A stretch of 64,000 nucleotides of DNA from contig CACNTN010000001.1 in the NCBI GenBank assembly GCA_902623395.1, positions 1 to 64,000 on the forward strand, given 5' to 3'. Source of the stretch: an uncultured Pelagibacteraceae bacterium (GTDB lineage: Bacteria; Pseudomonadota; Alphaproteobacteria; Pelagibacterales; Pelagibacteraceae). The notes under the pieces were generated by a model. It was not told where the DNA came from and made no database searches. It saw only the letters and a program-made list of their open reading frames with translations. Positions 1 to 9,507 of the stretch are shown here, piece by piece (the first letter of the stretch is position 1; every line of letters starts with the position of its first letter). The position numbers and the translations under genes were made by a program.

Positions 1-750
1 TTTATGAATCAAATACTAAGAAAATATCCTAATATTTTTTTCTCTCTATATTTTTCTATTGATGGACATGAAGAAGTACATGACCAAATTAGAGGAGAAA
101 ATTCATATAAAAGAGTAAAAGAAACTTACTTTAAATTAAAAAAACTCCAGAAATACTATAAAAATTTTAATTTAAACATAGTTACAGTTATAAATGATAA
201 AAATTATAAAAATTCAGAAAATTTTATAGAAAATATTAATAATGAATTTAAACCTAATACAATAGGCATAAATTTATTTAGATACCACTCTCTTAAACAC
301 CCTAAACTTCCTGACCATTTGATCGACTCTTATATAAAAGCTACTGATAAATATTTTAACTTGTTAGATGAGAAAAAAGTTCCTGGGCTAAAGAGTATAT
401 TTAGCAAAGTACTTTTGCTTAAAGACAAAATACAAAAATTAATAATTACGAAAGTAGCTAAATATGATGAGTTTGTTACTCCATGCACAGCTGGTAATTT
501 AAGTTATGTAATAATGGAGGACGGTAAAATAAAACCATGTGAAATTCTTGATGATGGTATTGGAAATGTAATTAATGATAATAATATTTCAGCCATTTTT
601 ACATCAAACAAAGCTAAAAAATTAAGAAAAGAAATTACTGATAGTAAGTGTAAATGCACCTATGAATGTGCAATGTCCACAAATGCGTTATTTTCTTGGC
701 CTATGACAAAAAAGTATTTTGGTCTAATTTTAGGTAAAAACAAAATATAA
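1..750 (+). CDS. Radical SAM / SPASM-domain protein, C-terminal part (cut by window edge)
   Basis: The reading frame is open from base 1, so the gene begins outside the window; the first internal ATG is at 4. What remains (about 249 residues) lacks the CxxxCxxC radical-SAM cluster motif, which would lie upstream. It begins inside a TIM-barrel-like part (FSLYFSIDGHEEVHDQIRG, typical of the strand that follows the cluster loop). It ends with a SPASM-like cysteine set: CTAG near residue 159, KPCEIL near 177, then a KCKCTYEC group near 216-221. Such cysteines bind auxiliary iron-sulfur clusters in enzymes that modify peptides or cofactors. The substrate cannot be told from this fragment. It converges on rpoD with 40 bases between. 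Radical SAM/SPASM is fairly secure; the exact role is unknown. Confidence 0.75.
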   Translation, partial: FMNQILRKYPNIFFSLYFSIDGHEEVHDQIRGENSYKRVKETYFKLKKLQKYYKNFNLNIVTVINDKNYKNSENFIENINNEFKPNTIGINLFRYHSLKHPKLPDHLIDSYIKATDKYFNLLDEKKVPGLKSIFSKVLLLKDKIQKLIITKVAKYDEFVTPCTAGNLSYVIMEDGKIKPCEILDDGIGNVINDNNISAIFTSNKAKKLRKEITDSKCKCTYECAMSTNALFSWPMTKKYFGLILGKNKI

Positions 751-790
751 GATTATCATTCTTAATATAACTAACCATTATTATAATTGA

Positions 791-2656
791 TTATTTTTCT
801 AGGAAGCTTTTTAGCTGTTTAGATCTACTTGGGTGTTTTAATTTCCTTAGAGCTTTTGCTTCAATTTGTCTAATACGTTCCCTAGTAACAGAAAATTGTA
901 ACCCAACTTCTTCTAATGTGTGATCAGTATTCATCCCTATTCCAAAACGCATTCTTAAAACTCTTTCCTCTCTAGGAGTTAAAGATGCCAAAATTTTCGT
1001 AGTTGACTCACTTAAATTAGATTGAATAGCTGTATCAAGCGGTTGTAATGCATTTTTGTCTTCTATAAAATCTCCCAGACTACTGTCTTCCTCGTCACCC
1101 ACAGGTGTTTCAAGAGAAACTGGTTCTTTTGCAATTTTGAGAACTTTTCTTACTTTTTCTAAAGGCATAGCTAATTTTTTTGCAAGCTCCTCAGGTGTTG
1201 GTTCTCTACCAAACTCACTCATAATTTGACGTTGTGTTCTCACAATTTTATTGATTGTTTCAATCATATGAACTGGTATTCTTATTGTTCTTGCTTGATC
1301 TGCAATAGATCTTGTTATTGCCTGTCTGATCCACCAGGTTGCGTAAGTTGAAAATTTGTAGCCTCTCCTATATTCAAATTTATCTACAGCCTTCATCAGG
1401 CCAATGTTTCCTTCCTGAATTAAATCTAAGAATTGAAGACCTCTATTAGTATATTTTTTTGCTATTGATATTACTAATCTTAAATTAGCTTCTACCATTT
1501 CTTTTTTTGCTATTCTTGACTCTCTCTCACCTTTTTGAATTCTACTTACTAATTTTTTAAATTCTCCAACAGATAAACCAATTTTTTTACTAAATTCAAT
1601 TAATCTATCTTTTATTTCCGTAAAATCCTTTTTAAATTTTTTAAAAAAAGCTTTCCATGTTGGATTTTCTTTTAAAAAGGACTCGAATTTTGGATTGATT
1701 TCATTACCTACATAGTATTTTAAAAATTCTTCTCTAGATATTTTGTTATCCACTGCTAATCTTAATAAAACACCCTCTAAAGAAACAATTTTTTTGTTTT
1801 CTTTATAGTGAGCTTGAACTAATTCTTCTACAACGTGAGGGGCTAATTGTAGGTTTTTAAAATTATCAACAAGAATTTCTTGAATTTTTTTAAAATTTTT
1901 ATTTTTAGAAATAGACAATTCTTTTGAAGCTAATAAGCACTCAAGTTTTTCAACTTGGTACTTTTGAAGTTTTGAGTAATTTTTATTTAATGAATCTAAA
2001 ATATTTAATATTTTTGGTTTAATCTCCTCTTCCATTTTGGCAAGCGAAACATTAAATTCGTCATCTTCGTTAGGAGAGGTCTCTTCCTTCTTATCTTGAT
2101 CATCTATTTTTTCTTTATCATTTTTAGATTTAGACTTTTTATTTATTTTTAAATCATCATCATCATCTAAAGATTCGAAGTCCTCATAAGTTGAGTCTAT
2201 ATCTATGATGTCTCGAACTAACATTTGCTGCTTTTCAATCTGATCCTTCCATTCAAATATTTTTTTTCCGACAATCGGACTTTGAGTTAAAGCATTTATC
2301 ATTACATCTTTTCCAGCTTCAATTCTTTTAGCTATAGCAATCTCTCCTTCTCTAGATAAAAGCTCGACACCACCCATTTCTCTGAGATACATTCTAATCG
2401 GATCATCGCTCTTATCAGAAGTTTTTTCTTCAGTTTGAGTCGTCGCCTCTTTTTTCTTATTCGATTGATATTGTGATTTTTTTTCTACTAAAGTAATTTT
2501 TTCGTCTACAAGTATTAAAAATGCACGCTCTATATTTTCATTAGTGCTATTTCTTTTTCCTAATGATTTCCCAAGTTCTTCATAAGTTATAAAACCTCTA
2601 TGCTTTCCTTTATCTAGAAGTCTTTCAAAAGATTTGGTTATGAGTTTTTCAGCCAT
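791..2656 (-). CDS. rpoD: RNA polymerase primary sigma factor (sigma-70)
   Basis: This is the housekeeping sigma factor that directs RNA polymerase to -35/-10 promoters. At 621 residues it has the full primary-sigma layout. An N-terminal region 1.1 covers about 1-75. Region 1.2 starts at [11 protein letters not shown] (about 85). A charged non-conserved insert follows (about 160-200, rich in D, E and K). Regions 2.1-2.4 include [19 protein letters not shown] and the [14 protein letters not shown] segment. Region 3 follows, then region 4 with the helix-turn-helix [20 protein letters not shown] near the C-terminus. It lies downstream of dnaG, 52 bases apart, as in the classic macromolecular-synthesis arrangement. 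The call is secure. Confidence 0.97.
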   Translation of the reverse strand: MAEKLITKSFERLLDKGKHRGFITYEELGKSLGKRNSTNENIERAFLILVDEKITLVEKKSQYQSNKKKEATTQTEEKTSDKSDDPIRMYLREMGGVELLSREGEIAIAKRIEAGKDVMINALTQSPIVGKKIFEWKDQIEKQQMLVRDIIDIDSTYEDFESLDDDDDLKINKKSKSKNDKEKIDDQDKKEETSPNEDDEFNVSLAKMEEEIKPKILNILDSLNKNYSKLQKYQVEKLECLLASKELSISKNKNFKKIQEILVDNFKNLQLAPHVVEELVQAHYKENKKIVSLEGVLLRLAVDNKISREEFLKYYVGNEINPKFESFLKENPTWKAFFKKFKKDFTEIKDRLIEFSKKIGLSVGEFKKLVSRIQKGERESRIAKKEMVEANLRLVISIAKKYTNRGLQFLDLIQEGNIGLMKAVDKFEYRRGYKFSTYATWWIRQAITRSIADQARTIRIPVHMIETINKIVRTQRQIMSEFGREPTPEELAKKLAMPLEKVRKVLKIAKEPVSLETPVGDEEDSSLGDFIEDKNALQPLDTAIQSNLSESTTKILASLTPREERVLRMRFGIGMNTDHTLEEVGLQFSVTRERIRQIEAKALRKLKHPSRSKQLKSFLEK

Positions 2657-2708
2657 ATTAGATTAGTGAAATATATATAATGACTAAGTCCAAAAAATCT
2701 ATACCTTT

Positions 2709-4496
2709 TTAATCCCTATTTAACTGACTTTTGAGCTTAATTAATTCAGAATATGAGTTTTCATCTAAGTTATTAATTAATTTTTGCTCTAGAGATTCTA
2801 TTTTTCTTAAATTACTTTGCTCTTTATGGTCTTTAAGCAATTCATCGAGCAAATTTAATACCTCATCATCATTTTTATTTTTTATAATCATTTGAATGTT
2901 TGAATTTTCATTAATTTCTTTAATAATTTTATCATAATTATTGTTTATTTTTTTGTTAATAGCCTCTTTGTCATTTCCCTCAATTATGTTGTCGGAAATC
3001 TCTTTTTTTAAACTTTCGTTTTTTTCAGATAAAAATTCGATCTCAGATAAATCTTCTAGTTTTTTTGAAGCTATATCTAAATAATTTAAAATTATGAATA
3101 GAATAGAAAATTCAATTATTTGAATTCTAGACAAATCTTTTCTTTTTTGGTGCAAAAGCTTTGTTTCTTTAAGAATTTGATAATCTTTTTTCTTTTTATA
3201 TGAGGAATAATTATAATCTTTCCTTGATGATTGAATCGGAGTTAATTTTTTTATTTTTTCTAGAAAATCTTCTAAAACATATTTTTTAAGTGTTTCATCC
3301 TGTATGGAATATGACAAACTTTTAATTTCTTTTTCAAATTTTGAAATTTCGTAAGGATTGTTCTGATCTATTTTGTTTAGGTGATAACTCCAGATAAAAG
3401 ATTGAATTATTTCTTTCTCTTTTAATAGATTTAGCAATCCTTCCTTACCTTTCTGTTTAATATAATCATCTGGATCTGTTCCATCAGGCATAATAGAAAA
3501 ATAAATTTTATTTTTTTCGTTTATCAATGGAAATAATTTTTCTGCAATTCTTAAAGCAGCTTTTTGCCCACTTTCATCACCATCTAAGCAAATGACAGGA
3601 TTAGAAAAAAATTTCCATATCAGACTTATTTGTCTCTCTGTAAGAGCGGTACCTGAGTTTGCAATCACATTTTTTATTCCTGAGGCGTAAACACTAACAA
3701 CATCCATATAACCTTCTACAATCAAAACTTCATCTGTTTCTGATCTTGTATCTTTTGCTTTATCTAAATTAAAAATCATGTTGCCTTTCTTGTAAAATTC
3801 AGTCTCAGGGGAATTTATATATTTAGCTAATTTACTTTCGCGTATGATTCTCCCCCCAAAAGCAATTGTATCACCAGTAATATTGTTAACGGGAAATATT
3901 ATTCTTGAATTAAACCTGTCTATAAATTTGCCAGTTTTATCATTTTTATAATATAGGCCCGTTAAGTTTACTTCTTCCTCAGAATATTTTTTTAGTAGTT
4001 CTTCATGGAAGTTATTTTTCCAAGGCACGTAACCTAATTGAAACTCCTCAATAATTTTTTTATCTAAACCCCTATTTAAAAGATACTCTTTTGCTTCTTT
4101 ATTATCTGAATTAAATAATTGCTGGTGAAAATAATATGAGTAATCTTTAAAAATACTTTTATAAGTTTGAAATCTTAAATCTTTCTTTTTATCAAAATTT
4201 GAAAACCTATAGGGTTGCATTCCTGCTTCAGCAGCTAAGGATCTTACAGCCTCTCCAAATCCAATCGATTTTGTTTTCATTAAAAAATCAAAAATGTTTC
4301 CATGTTCACCACTACTAAAACAGTGATAAAATTCTTTTTCATCATTAACAGTAAATGAAGGACTTTTTTCATTTTTAAAAGGTGAAAGTCCAATAAATTC
4401 TTTTCCTCTTTTTTTTAACTGGACTGTTTTTCCTACAACTTGAGAAACCTTTAATCTTAATTTTATTTCATCAAGATATTCTTTTGGATATTTCAT
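2709..4496 (-). CDS. dnaG: DNA primase
   Basis: DnaG synthesises the RNA primers used by the replisome. The 595-residue protein has an N-terminal primase zinc-binding-like domain (1-100), a primase core and a TOPRIM domain. The TOPRIM motifs are LIVEGYMDVV and CLDGDESGQKA, which supply the acidic metal-binding residues. A lysine-rich C-terminal helicase-interaction part follows. The usual CPFH...CFGC zinc ligands are mostly gone: the aligned residues are Ser38, Lys41, Cys59 and Ser62, so zinc is probably not bound. The stop lies directly before rpoD's leader. The start directly abuts the yqeY stop, so the order of transcription is yqeY-dnaG-rpoD. Confidence 0.96.
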   Translation of the reverse strand: MKYPKEYLDEIKLRLKVSQVVGKTVQLKKRGKEFIGLSPFKNEKSPSFTVNDEKEFYHCFSSGEHGNIFDFLMKTKSIGFGEAVRSLAAEAGMQPYRFSNFDKKKDLRFQTYKSIFKDYSYYFHQQLFNSDNKEAKEYLLNRGLDKKIIEEFQLGYVPWKNNFHEELLKKYSEEEVNLTGLYYKNDKTGKFIDRFNSRIIFPVNNITGDTIAFGGRIIRESKLAKYINSPETEFYKKGNMIFNLDKAKDTRSETDEVLIVEGYMDVVSVYASGIKNVIANSGTALTERQISLIWKFFSNPVICLDGDESGQKAALRIAEKLFPLINEKNKIYFSIMPDGTDPDDYIKQKGKEGLLNLLKEKEIIQSFIWSYHLNKIDQNNPYEISKFEKEIKSLSYSIQDETLKKYVLEDFLEKIKKLTPIQSSRKDYNYSSYKKKKDYQILKETKLLHQKRKDLSRIQIIEFSILFIILNYLDIASKKLEDLSEIEFLSEKNESLKKEISDNIIEGNDKEAINKKINNNYDKIIKEINENSNIQMIIKNKNDDEVLNLLDELLKDHKEQSNLRKIESLEQKLINNLDENSYSELIKLKSQLNRD

Positions 4497-4952
4497 TTAA
4501 TTCAAAAGTTCTTTAATAATTGAGCTGACTTTTGAAAAATCAAGAGTGTCCGCATTTTTTGATTTTAATATTCCCATGACTTTTCCCATGTCTTTCATGG
4601 AAGATGCTCCAGAAGATTTTATTGCTTCCTGACATAACTTTTTAGTCTCTTCTTCACTTAGTTGTTTAGGCAAAAAATTACTTATTACCTCAATTTCTTT
4701 CGTTTCATTTTCTAGAAGCTCGTTACGACCAGCTTTTTTGTATACTTCACAAGATTCATTTCTTTGTTTAATCATTTTTTTTAAAATCACTATTATATCG
4801 CTATCGGCCATTTCCTTTTGACCTTTGGTTCTAGCGGCAATCTCAGCATCTTTTATGGCTGACACTACAAGCCTAAGGGTTGGGTACGTGCTCTTGTCCT
4901 TTGCTTTTAGTGCTTGATTAAGTTTTTCGTCAATTTGCTTTTTTAAAGACAT
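4497..4952 (-). CDS. yqeY: GatB/YqeY domain protein
   Basis: This 151-residue protein belongs to the YqeY family, which resembles the C-terminal tRNA-binding domain of GatB, the amidotransferase that makes Gln-tRNA and Asn-tRNA. The start MSLKKQIDEKLNQALKAKD and the central KKMIKQRNESCEVYKKAGR segment are typical, as is the final FSKVSSIIKELLN. The exact biochemical role of stand-alone YqeY is not settled. It is the first gene of the yqeY-dnaG-rpoD run, its stop directly abutting the dnaG start, and it is divergent from carA across 122 bases. Family assignment is firm; function is inferred only from the domain. Confidence 0.92.
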   Translation of the reverse strand: MSLKKQIDEKLNQALKAKDKSTYPTLRLVVSAIKDAEIAARTKGQKEMADSDIIVILKKMIKQRNESCEVYKKAGRNELLENETKEIEVISNFLPKQLSEEETKKLCQEAIKSSGASSMKDMGKVMGILKSKNADTLDFSKVSSIIKELLN

Positions 4953-5003
4953 GTTTAAAAATTATTTTAATCACAATTCTTATCTAAAATAAAAAGAACT
5001 TTC

Positions 5004-5032
5004 TTGACGATTTTATTACTATTTCATATGTT
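5004..5032 (+). promoter_or_regulatory. Candidate sigma-70 promoter for carAB
   Basis: A -35-like TTGACG (5004-5009) and a -10-like TATGTT (5027-5032) are separated by exactly 17 bases. They lie in the longest intergenic gap of the window, between the divergent yqeY and carA genes. An 8-base palindrome TTGCGCAA (5031-5038) overlaps the end of the -10 box. Transcription would start near 5039, about 35 bases before the proposed carA start. The call is by eye against the consensus. Confidence 0.5.
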
Positions 5033-5074
5033 GCGCAAAATCATGTTTATAAGTATTTTACTTTAACTCATGAG

Positions 5075-6283
5075 TTGTATTTGAAACCTTTTATTCAAAA
5101 TATAAACTCAATTAAAAATCTTAAAAAGATCAATTCCACTGCTATTTTAATTCTACAAAACGGTAAATTTTTTAGAGGCCAAGGATTAGGTTATCAAGGC
5201 ACCGCTACAGGTGAAGTTTGTTTTAATACCTCTATTACTGGATACCAAGAAATTATATCAGACCCATCTTACGCTGAACAAATAATAAATTTCACATTCC
5301 CACACGTTGGAAATGTAGGGACTAATCTGGAAGATCATGAGTCTGAAAAAATCTGGACAAAGGGAGTTGTTATAAACTCTGAGATAACAAGTCCTTCTAA
5401 CTATAGAGCTCTTAAACACCTAGATGATTGGTTAAAGAAAAATAAAATTGTGGGCATTACTGGCATCGACACAAGAAATCTTACAAATTTTATAAGAGAT
5501 AAAGGAGCCCCTAAAGGAACCATATCATTCTCAAAAAATAATAAACCAAATATTAAAAAACTTCTTAGACAAACGCAAAAATGGAGCGGGCTTAAAAATT
5601 TAGATTTAGCTCAAAAAGTTTCTACGAAAAAAAATTATACTTGGAAAGGTTTTAAAACATGGAAAAAAGGAGTTGGTTTTGTAAAAAATAATAAAAAAAA
5701 CTTTCACGTTGTTGCAATTGATTATGGAGTTAAAAAAAACATTTTAAGATATTTTTCAGATTTTAATTGTCAAGTTACAGTAGTTTCATGCAAAACATTA
5801 GCTTCTGATATAATTAAATTAAAACCAAACGGAATTTTTCTATCTAATGGACCAGGTGATCCAGCTGCAACAGGAAAATATGCAATACCAATAATAAAAG
5901 AATTAATCAAAAACAATTTACCCATATTCGGTATTTGTCTAGGCCATCAAATTCTTGCTTTAGCTTTGGGTGCAAAAACAAAAAAAATGAGTCTTGGTCA
6001 TAGAGGTGCAAATCATCCAGTTAAAAATTTAATTAATGGAAACGTAGAAATTACAAGTCAAAATCATGGGTTTGAAGTAGTGAAAAGTAGTTTAAAAAAA
6101 AACATACAAATTACTCATCAATCTCTTTTTGATAACAGTATTGAGGGAATAAAATTGAAAAATAAACCTGTTAGTTCTGTGCAGTACCATCCTGAGTCTA
6201 ACCCAGGCCCACAGGATAGTGTTTATTTATTTAAAGAATTTATAAATAGTATGAAAAAATATGCCAAAAAGAAAAGATATTAA
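5075..6283 (+). CDS. carA: Carbamoyl-phosphate synthase, small (glutaminase) subunit
   Basis: CarA hydrolyses glutamine and passes ammonia to CarB to make carbamoyl phosphate for pyrimidines and arginine. The 402-residue product has the CarA-specific N-terminal domain ([19 protein letters not shown]) and a class-I glutamine amidotransferase domain. The nucleophile elbow is [13 protein letters not shown], and the His/Glu pair sits in [11 protein letters not shown]. The start is uncertain: the frame opens with TTG at 5075, a second TTG is at 5081, and no ATG lies before the conserved block that begins around residue 20. It overlaps carB by 23 bases, which suggests translational coupling. Confidence 0.96.
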   Translation: MYLKPFIQNINSIKNLKKINSTAILILQNGKFFRGQGLGYQGTATGEVCFNTSITGYQEIISDPSYAEQIINFTFPHVGNVGTNLEDHESEKIWTKGVVINSEITSPSNYRALKHLDDWLKKNKIVGITGIDTRNLTNFIRDKGAPKGTISFSKNNKPNIKKLLRQTQKWSGLKNLDLAQKVSTKKNYTWKGFKTWKKGVGFVKNNKKNFHVVAIDYGVKKNILRYFSDFNCQVTVVSCKTLASDIIKLKPNGIFLSNGPGDPAATGKYAIPIIKELIKNNLPIFGICLGHQILALALGAKTKKMSLGHRGANHPVKNLINGNVEITSQNHGFEVVKSSLKKNIQITHQSLFDNSIEGIKLKNKPVSSVQYHPESNPGPQDSVYLFKEFINSMKKYAKKKRY

Positions 6284-9200
6284 AAAGATTTTAGTTGTTG
6301 GAGCAGGTCCAATCATCATCGGCCAAGCTTGTGAATTTGATTACTCAGGAACTCAAGCGTGTAAAGCATTAAAAGATGAAGGATTCAAAGTAATTTTAGT
6401 TAACTCTAATCCAGCAACCATAATGACTGATCCAAATATTGCTGATAAAACTTACATCGAGCCTATTACAATAGAAATTCTAGAGAAAATTCTTATTAAA
6501 GAAAAACCCGATGCAATTTTACCGACCATGGGAGGTCAAACTGCATTGAATTTAGCAATGGAGGCTGAAAAAAAAGGAATTCTTAAAAAATATAAAATTG
6601 AACTAATAGGTGCTAATTCAAAAGCAATATCTAATGCTGAGGATAGAAAAAAGTTTAGAAAAAACATGATCGAGATCGGTTTAGATCTTCCTAAATCAAA
6701 AATTGTAAATAATTTTAATCAGTCCACCCAAGCATTAAAACAGATTGGATTACCTGCAATCATTAGACCAGCTTTCACTCTTGGTGGGTTAGGCGGTGGT
6801 ATTGCTAAAAATAAAAAAGAGTTTTTTAAAATAATAAAAAATGGACTACATGAGTCGCCTGTAAATCAAGTTTTAGTAGAGGAGTGTCTAGAAGGTTGGA
6901 AGGAATTTGAGATGGAAGTTGTAAGAGATAAAAATGATAATTGCATTATTATCTGTTCAATAGAAAATGTAGATCCTATGGGCATACATACTGGTGACTC
7001 CGTTACTATTGCACCTGCACTTACTTTAACCGATAAAGAGTACCAAGTAATGAGAAATGCTTCTATAGCCTGCTTAAGAAAAATTGGAGTAGAAACAGGT
7101 GGATCTAATGTTCAATTTGCGATCAATCCAAAAAATGGAAGGATGGTAATTATTGAGATGAACCCAAGAGTTTCAAGGTCATCTGCTTTAGCTTCTAAAG
7201 CAACTGGGTTTCCAATAGCAAAAGTAGCTGCAAAGCTAGCGGTTGGATATACTTTAGATGAATTAAAAAATGAAATCACCAAAGTAACTCCTGCCTCCTT
7301 TGAGCCTACAATAGATTATGTAGTAACAAAAATTCCAAGATTTACCTTTGAAAAATTTTCAACTTCTGCTGCAGTTTTAGGTACGTCAATGAAGTCTGTA
7401 GGTGAGGCTATGGCAATAGGCAGAAACTTTAAAGAGTCTTTACAAAAAGCTTTGGTCTCCTTGGAGACAGGTTTCTCGGGTTTAGATCAAATATTTAATC
7501 TAAGTAAAGAAAAAATAGAAACGAAACTAAAAGAAAATATTCCTAATAAAATTTTACTCGTTGCAGATGCAATAAGAAAAAAAATCAATTTAAATAAAAT
7601 ACATAAACTCTCAAAAATAGACCCTTGGTTTATAAGCCAAATTAAAGAAATCATAGATAATGAAATCAAAATAAAGAGGAAAGGACTTCCAAAAAATTTC
7701 AATGAATTCAATTATATTAAATCAATAGGATTTTCTGATAAAAAATTATCGGAACTCACTAATACCTCGGAGTCATTAATTAGAAAAAAAAGAACTGCGT
7801 TAAAAGTTTTACCAGTTTATAAAAAAGTAGATACTTGTGCTGCAGAATTTAAATCTTTTACTCCATACATGTATTCTACTTATCAAAGACATTTCTCATC
7901 TTATGTAGAATGTGAGTCTGATCCCTCTAGTAAAAATAAAATTATAATACTTGGTGGAGGTCCAAATAGGATTGGCCAAGGAATTGAGTTTGATTATTGC
8001 TGTTGCCAAGCTAGTTTTGCTTTAAAAGAGGCTGAGTATGAAACTATTATGGTCAATTGTAATCCAGAGACCGTATCAACAGATTACGATACAAGTGATA
8101 GATTATATTTTGAACCCTTAATAGATGAATATGTTTTTAACATTATAAAAAAAGAAAAATCAAAAGGTAATGTGAAAGGAGTAATTGCTCAATTTGGGGG
8201 TCAAACACCTATAAAACTTGCAAAATTCTTACACGAAAATAAACTTCCAATTTTAGGCACACAATATACATCGATTGATCTTGCCGAAGATAGAGATAGA
8301 TTTAGAAATCTTTTAAAAAAGTTAAATTTAAATCAAGCTGAGAGCGATATTGCAAAAACTTTTCCTCAAGCAATTAAAATAGCTGATAAAATAGGTTTGC
8401 CTTTAATGGTAAGACCATCATATGTGCTAGGTGGAAGAGCCATGGAAATAGTTCATGAAAAAAGTCAACTTAAAAAATTTGTAAAAGAGGCATTTAAAGT
8501 TGCTGAGAAAAATCCTATCTTAATCGATAAGTTCATTGATAATGCAATGGAAGTTGATGTTGACGCAATCTCAGATGGAAAAAATGTTTTCGTTGCTGGA
8601 ATTATGCAACATATAGAGGAAGCTGGAATTCACTCAGGTGACTCTGCGTGTAGTCTGCCTCCAGTATCAATAAAATCATTTTTAATAAAAGAAATTGAAA
8701 GTCAAACAAAAAAATTAGCACTAGCACTCAAAGTCAAAGGTTTCATGAATGTTCAATATGCTATCAAAAATGATAAAATTTATGTGATAGAGGTAAATCC
8801 AAGAGCCAGTAGAACTGTTCCATTTGTTTCAAAAGCAAAAAATTTACCACTTGCTAAAATAGCTTCAAGAGTGATGGCAGGAGAAAAATTGACCAAGTTC
8901 AATTTGAAAAGTAAAACAAAGGGTATGTTTGCAGTTAAAGAAGCAGTATTTCCATTTAATAAATTTCCAAACAGTGATCTATTATTGGGCCCAGAAATGA
9001 AGTCAACAGGTGAAGTTATGGGTTTTGATAAAAACTTCGGAATGGCATTTGCTAAAAGTCAAATTGCTGCATCAAACTCTCTTCCTAAAAAAGGTTTAGC
9101 ATTTATCTCTCTAAAAAATAGCCATAAGGAGGAAGGAGTACAATTGGCAAAACAATTAATTAAATTAAATTTTAAGCTTTGTGGAACTGGAGGCACTGCA

Positions 9201-9485
9201 AACTATATGAGTCTGCAAGGAATAAAGTGTAGAAAAATAAATAAGGTGAACCAAGGTTCTCCTCATATTGTTGATATACTAAACTCAAAAAAAATTGCTT
9301 TAGTAATCAATACTGGTGGTGGTAATAGCGAAAAACAACTTAATGACGCACTCGCATTAAGAAGAGCAACTTTAGCTAATAAAGTCCCTTATTGTACCAA
9401 TATGTCGACAGCGAAAGTCTGCATTGAGGGAATTAAATCTTTAAAAAAAATAGATATTAAAGTAACTTCGTTACAAGAAATTTAA
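6261..9485 (+). CDS. carB: Carbamoyl-phosphate synthase, large subunit
   Basis: CarB uses two ATP, bicarbonate and ammonia tunnelled from CarA to make carbamoyl phosphate. At 1074 residues it is full length. It shows the two homologous ATP-grasp halves: the first begins [21 protein letters not shown], shown here in part only, and the second [20 protein letters not shown] near 565. Each half has its own EVNPR/EMNPR metal-binding motif. A C-terminal MGS-like allosteric domain follows (about 940-1074, with [11 protein letters not shown]). The ATG at 6261 lies inside carA, an overlap of 23 bases. There is no sign of truncation. Confidence 0.97.
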   Translation: MPKRKDIKKILVVGAGPIIIGQACEFDYSGTQACKALKDEGFKVILVNSNPATIMTDPNIADKTYIEPITIEILEKILIKEKPDAILPTMGGQTALNLAMEAEKKGILKKYKIELIGANSKAISNAEDRKKFRKNMIEIGLDLPKSKIVNNFNQSTQALKQIGLPAIIRPAFTLGGLGGGIAKNKKEFFKIIKNGLHESPVNQVLVEECLEGWKEFEMEVVRDKNDNCIIICSIENVDPMGIHTGDSVTIAPALTLTDKEYQVMRNASIACLRKIGVETGGSNVQFAINPKNGRMVIIEMNPRVSRSSALASKATGFPIAKVAAKLAVGYTLDELKNEITKVTPASFEPTIDYVVTKIPRFTFEKFSTSAAVLGTSMKSVGEAMAIGRNFKESLQKALVSLETGFSGLDQIFNLSKEKIETKLKENIPNKILLVADAIRKKINLNKIHKLSKIDPWFISQIKEIIDNEIKIKRKGLPKNFNEFNYIKSIGFSDKKLSELTNTSESLIRKKRTALKVLPVYKKVDTCAAEFKSFTPYMYSTYQRHFSSYVECESDPSSKNKIIILGGGPNRIGQGIEFDYCCCQASFALKEAEYETIMVNCNPETVSTDYDTSDRLYFEPLIDEYVFNIIKKEKSKGNVKGVIAQFGGQTPIKLAKFLHENKLPILGTQYTSIDLAEDRDRFRNLLKKLNLNQAESDIAKTFPQAIKIADKIGLPLMVRPSYVLGGRAMEIVHEKSQLKKFVKEAFKVAEKNPILIDKFIDNAMEVDVDAISDGKNVFVAGIMQHIEEAGIHSGDSACSLPPVSIKSFLIKEIESQTKKLALALKVKGFMNVQYAIKNDKIYVIEVNPRASRTVPFVSKAKNLPLAKIASRVMAGEKLTKFNLKSKTKGMFAVKEAVFPFNKFPNSDLLLGPEMKSTGEVMGFDKNFGMAFAKSQIAASNSLPKKGLAFISLKNSHKEEGVQLAKQLIKLNFKLCGTGGTANYMSLQGIKCRKINKVNQGSPHIVDILNSKKIALVINTGGGNSEKQLNDALALRRATLANKVPYCTNMSTAKVCIEGIKSLKKIDIKVTSLQEI

Positions 9486-9507
9486 CAAATTTTAAAATAT
9501 CTGATTT

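Noticed and set aside
751-790. Possible intrinsic terminator between the radical SAM gene and rpoD
   Set aside because: The 40 bases are A/T-rich, but I see no GC-rich hairpin followed by a T run.
2683-2691. GACTAAGTC palindrome between dnaG and rpoD
   Set aside because: Nine bases only, no match to a known box such as the alphaproteobacterial LexA pattern, and no convincing -35/-10 pair nearby.
5031-5038. TTGCGCAA palindrome near the carA start as an operator
   Set aside because: It is short and overlaps the -10 region; there is no second copy or known regulator to support it.
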